A stretch of DNA of 64,000 nt from Larix kaempferi. Its lineage: Eukaryota; Streptophyta; Pinopsida; Pinales; Pinaceae. Below are positions 61,434-64,000 of this stretch, in pieces. A program made the translations under genes and the position numbers. Position 1 is the first letter of the stretch. Every line of letters starts with the position of its first letter. The DNA lies in assembly GCA_027924585.1 (NCBI GenBank), contig BSBM01000602.1, positions 11,779,501 through 11,843,500 of the forward strand, given 5' to 3'. The notes beneath the pieces are model-generated. The model saw only the letters and a program-made list of their open reading frames with translations, was not told the origin of the DNA and searched no databases.

Positions 61434-62670
61434 ACCGCTAACCACTAATCTCTCTCATTCCATCTCTCTCTCTCTCCAAATCCTTAACCCCCAATCTCTC
61501 TCTCTCTAAACCCCTAACACCCAATATATCTCTTCCTATCACTCTCTCTCTAAACACCAAACCCCCAATATCCCTCTCTCTCTCTAAACCCCTAACCAAC
61601 ATTTTATCTTATATATCTCTCTCTCTAAACCCCTAACCCTCAATCTCTCTGTCTTTCTCTCTCTCTCTAAACCACTAACCCCCAATATATATCTATCTCT
61701 CTAAACCATTAATCCCCAATCTATCCCTCTCTAAGCCTCTAAACCCCAATCTCCATCTCTCCAAACCCCTAACCCCGAATATCTTTGTCCCTTTCTCTCT
61801 CTCTTTCACTCTCTCTTTATCTATATATATATCTATCTATATAAACCCCTAACCCTTAACCCCCAATATCTCTCTCTCTCTCTCTCAACCCTAACCACTA
61901 ATCTCCCTCTCTCTAAACTCCTAACACCCAATCGCTCTATCTTTATCTTTATAAAGCATTAACACTCAAACTCTCACTCTCTCTAAACCATTAATCCCCA
62001 ACTATCTCTCTCTCACTAAAACCCTAATACATAATATTTCTCTCCCTCTCTCTAAACCCCTAAACACCAATATCTCTCTCTCTAAACCCATAACTCCTAA
62101 TCTCTCTATATATATCTCTAAACTACTAACCCCCAATATCTCTCTCTATAAACCCCTAACACTCAATATCTCTCTTCTTATCTCCCTCTCACTCTAAACC
62201 CTGAACCCCCAATATCCCTCTCTCACTAAACCCTAACCACCATTCTCTCTCTTTCAATCTCCCTCTCTAAACTTCTAACCACCAATTTCTTTATCTCTCT
62301 CTAAACAACTAACCCCCAATCTCTCTCTCTCTCTCTCTCTCTGTATATATATATATATATATATAAGCCCCTAAAACCCTATATATATATATATATATTT
62401 AAGCCCCTAATCCCCAATCTCTCTCTATGCCTCCCTAAGCCACTAACACCCAATCTCTCTCTCTCTCTCTCAACCCCTAACCCACAATATCTCTCTCCCT
62501 AAACCCTTAACCACCATTTTCTCTCTCTCTCTCTCTAAACACCTGACCTCAATCTCTCTATATCTCTCTAGAAAACTAACCCCACCCCTAACTACCAATC
62601 TCTCTCTCTCTCTCTAAACCCCTAACCCCCGTTCTCTCTCTCTCTCTCTCTCTCTCAATCTAAACCTCTA

Positions 62671-62704
<34 letters not shown>

Positions 62705-62822
62705 AACAACTAAACTCCTATCTCTCCCTCTCTCTAAACCCCTAACCCCCAATCTCTCTCTCTCTCCCTTAATCCCTAACCCCCAATCGCTCTTTCTCTC
62801 TCGCTAAACCCCTAACCGCCAT

Positions 62823-62855
<33 letters not shown>

Positions 62856-62995
62856 AAACACCTAACCCCCAATCTCTCTATCTCTTTATCTCTTTAAACA
62901 ATTAAACCCATGTGACCAATAACCCCCAATTTATCCCTCTCTCTAAAACCCTAACACCCAATCATTCTCTCTCTCTCTCTCTAAACACCTACCAC

Positions 62996-63034
<39 letters not shown>

Positions 63035-63286
63035 AACTCCTAGCCCCCAATCTCTTTACCTCTCGCTAAAACCCTAACCCCCAATCTCTCAGTTTCTAAA
63101 CCCCTAAACCTCAATCTCTCTCTTCTTATATCTTCATCTCTAAACCCTGAACCCCTTATCTCTCTATCTCTCTCTAAACCCCTAACCCCCAATCTCTATC
63201 TCTCTCTCTAAACCCCTAACCTCCAATATCTCTCTCTATCTATTCCCCTAAACCCAAATTTCTCTTTCTCTCTCTCTCTAAACCCC

Positions 63287-63321
<35 letters not shown>

Positions 63322-64000
63322 AACCCCTAACTCCCAATCTCTCTCTCTCTCCCTCTCTCTCTAAACCCTCACCAAAAATTTGTCGCTCTCTCTGGAATTC
63401 TAATCCCCAATCTCTCTGTATTTCTCTCTCTAAAGCATTAAATCCCAATCTCTCTCTCTCTCTCTAAAACCCTGACACCTAATCTTTCTCTCTCTCTATA
63501 AACCCCTAACCACCAATTTCTCTCTTTCTATCTCTATATCTCTCTCTCGAAACCCATAACCACCAATCTCTCTATCTCTCTTTAAACCACTAACCCCCAA
63601 TATAGCTCTCTTTAAAATCCTAATTCCCAATCTTTGTCTTCCTATATCCCTCTCACTCTAAACCTTAAAACCCCAATCTCCCTCTCTCTCACTAAACCCT
63701 AACCACCATTCTCTCTCTCTCTCTCTCTAAATCCCTGACAGCCATTCTCTCTATCTCTCTCTAAATAAATAATCCCACCCCTAACCTACAATATCTCTCT
63801 TTATAAAACCCTCTCTCTCTCTCTCAAGCACTAACCACTAATCTCTCTCATTCCATCTCTCTCTCTCTCTCTCTCTCAAAACCCCTAACCCCTAATATCT
63901 ATATCTCTCTCCAAACTTGTAACCTACGATCTCTCTCTCTCAAAACCCCTAACACCCAATATATCTCTTTCTATTACTCTCTCTCCAAAAACTAAATCAT
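59817..64000 (+). repeat. CT-rich minisatellite with CCCTAA-type motifs (copy B, right end outside the window)
   Basis: Same order of variants as 25398-29561, with differences mostly in the length of CT and AT runs. It is still in the array at the window edge. Confidence 0.95.

Larger units (their letters stand above)
30036..64000. repeat. Copy B of the tandem repeat unit, right end cut by the window
   Basis: This repeats copy A with these main private changes: a complete LTR at its left end, a 4,238-bp LTR-like insertion at 40978, an 89-bp deletion near 38073, a different segment at the 5' side of the chromovirus (46862-47059) and an 82-bp tandem duplication at 52559-52640. Base 64000 aligns with about 29561 of copy A, so about 474 bases of CT-rich array should remain beyond the window. 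Confidence 0.95.

Overview
The window looks like nuclear repeat-rich DNA of a plant, probably a large-genome seed plant. The species cannot be told from the sequence. The evidence is a plant-type (NIP) aquaporin gene remnant, a plant LINE whose ORF1 carries a DUF4283-like region and zinc knuckle, a Ty3/gypsy chromovirus with an integrase chromodomain, an LTR element primed by initiator tRNA-Met, and a long CT-rich array with CCCTAA-type motifs. I see no intact host gene, no rRNA and no convincing tRNA.

The window is essentially one unit of about 30 kb present twice, head to tail. Copy A is 1-30035 and copy B is 30036-64000, which runs off the right edge. Each unit has, in order: (1) an LTR with TATA box and primer binding site; (2) two short repeats, each followed by poly(A); (3) a LINE on the minus strand, truncated at both ends; (4) a plus-strand RNase H scrap interrupted by a very long LTR; (5) a minus-strand chromovirus pol; (6) an unrecognised decayed minus-strand coding region; (7) an AT-rich stretch with a GTGACA-rich repeat and a snap-back MITE; (8) a broken NIP aquaporin gene with scattered exon-like pieces; (9) local tandem duplications; (10) a GC-richer island of about 290 bases with a GNRA-type hairpin; (11) more than 4 kb of CT-rich array, at whose end the next LTR begins.

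The copies are very similar but carry private changes. Copy B alone has a 4,238-bp LTR-like insertion (40978-45215, 5-bp target duplication gacag) in the integrase, an 82-bp tandem duplication upstream of the aquaporin remnant, and an 89-bp deletion between gatc repeats. Copy A alone has stop codons within the integrase and two LINE frameshifts. At the 5' side of the chromovirus the copies hold different segments: copy A keeps the protease-RT linker, copy B keeps the gag zinc knuckle, and both join the same flanking sequence.

Nothing in the window looks able to make a full-length functional protein. Its interest is structural: a young composite tandem duplication, nested elements with long LTRs, a telomere-like CT array at the unit boundary, and a dead aquaporin gene carried in both copies. 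A false duplication created by assembling two haplotypes has not been excluded.
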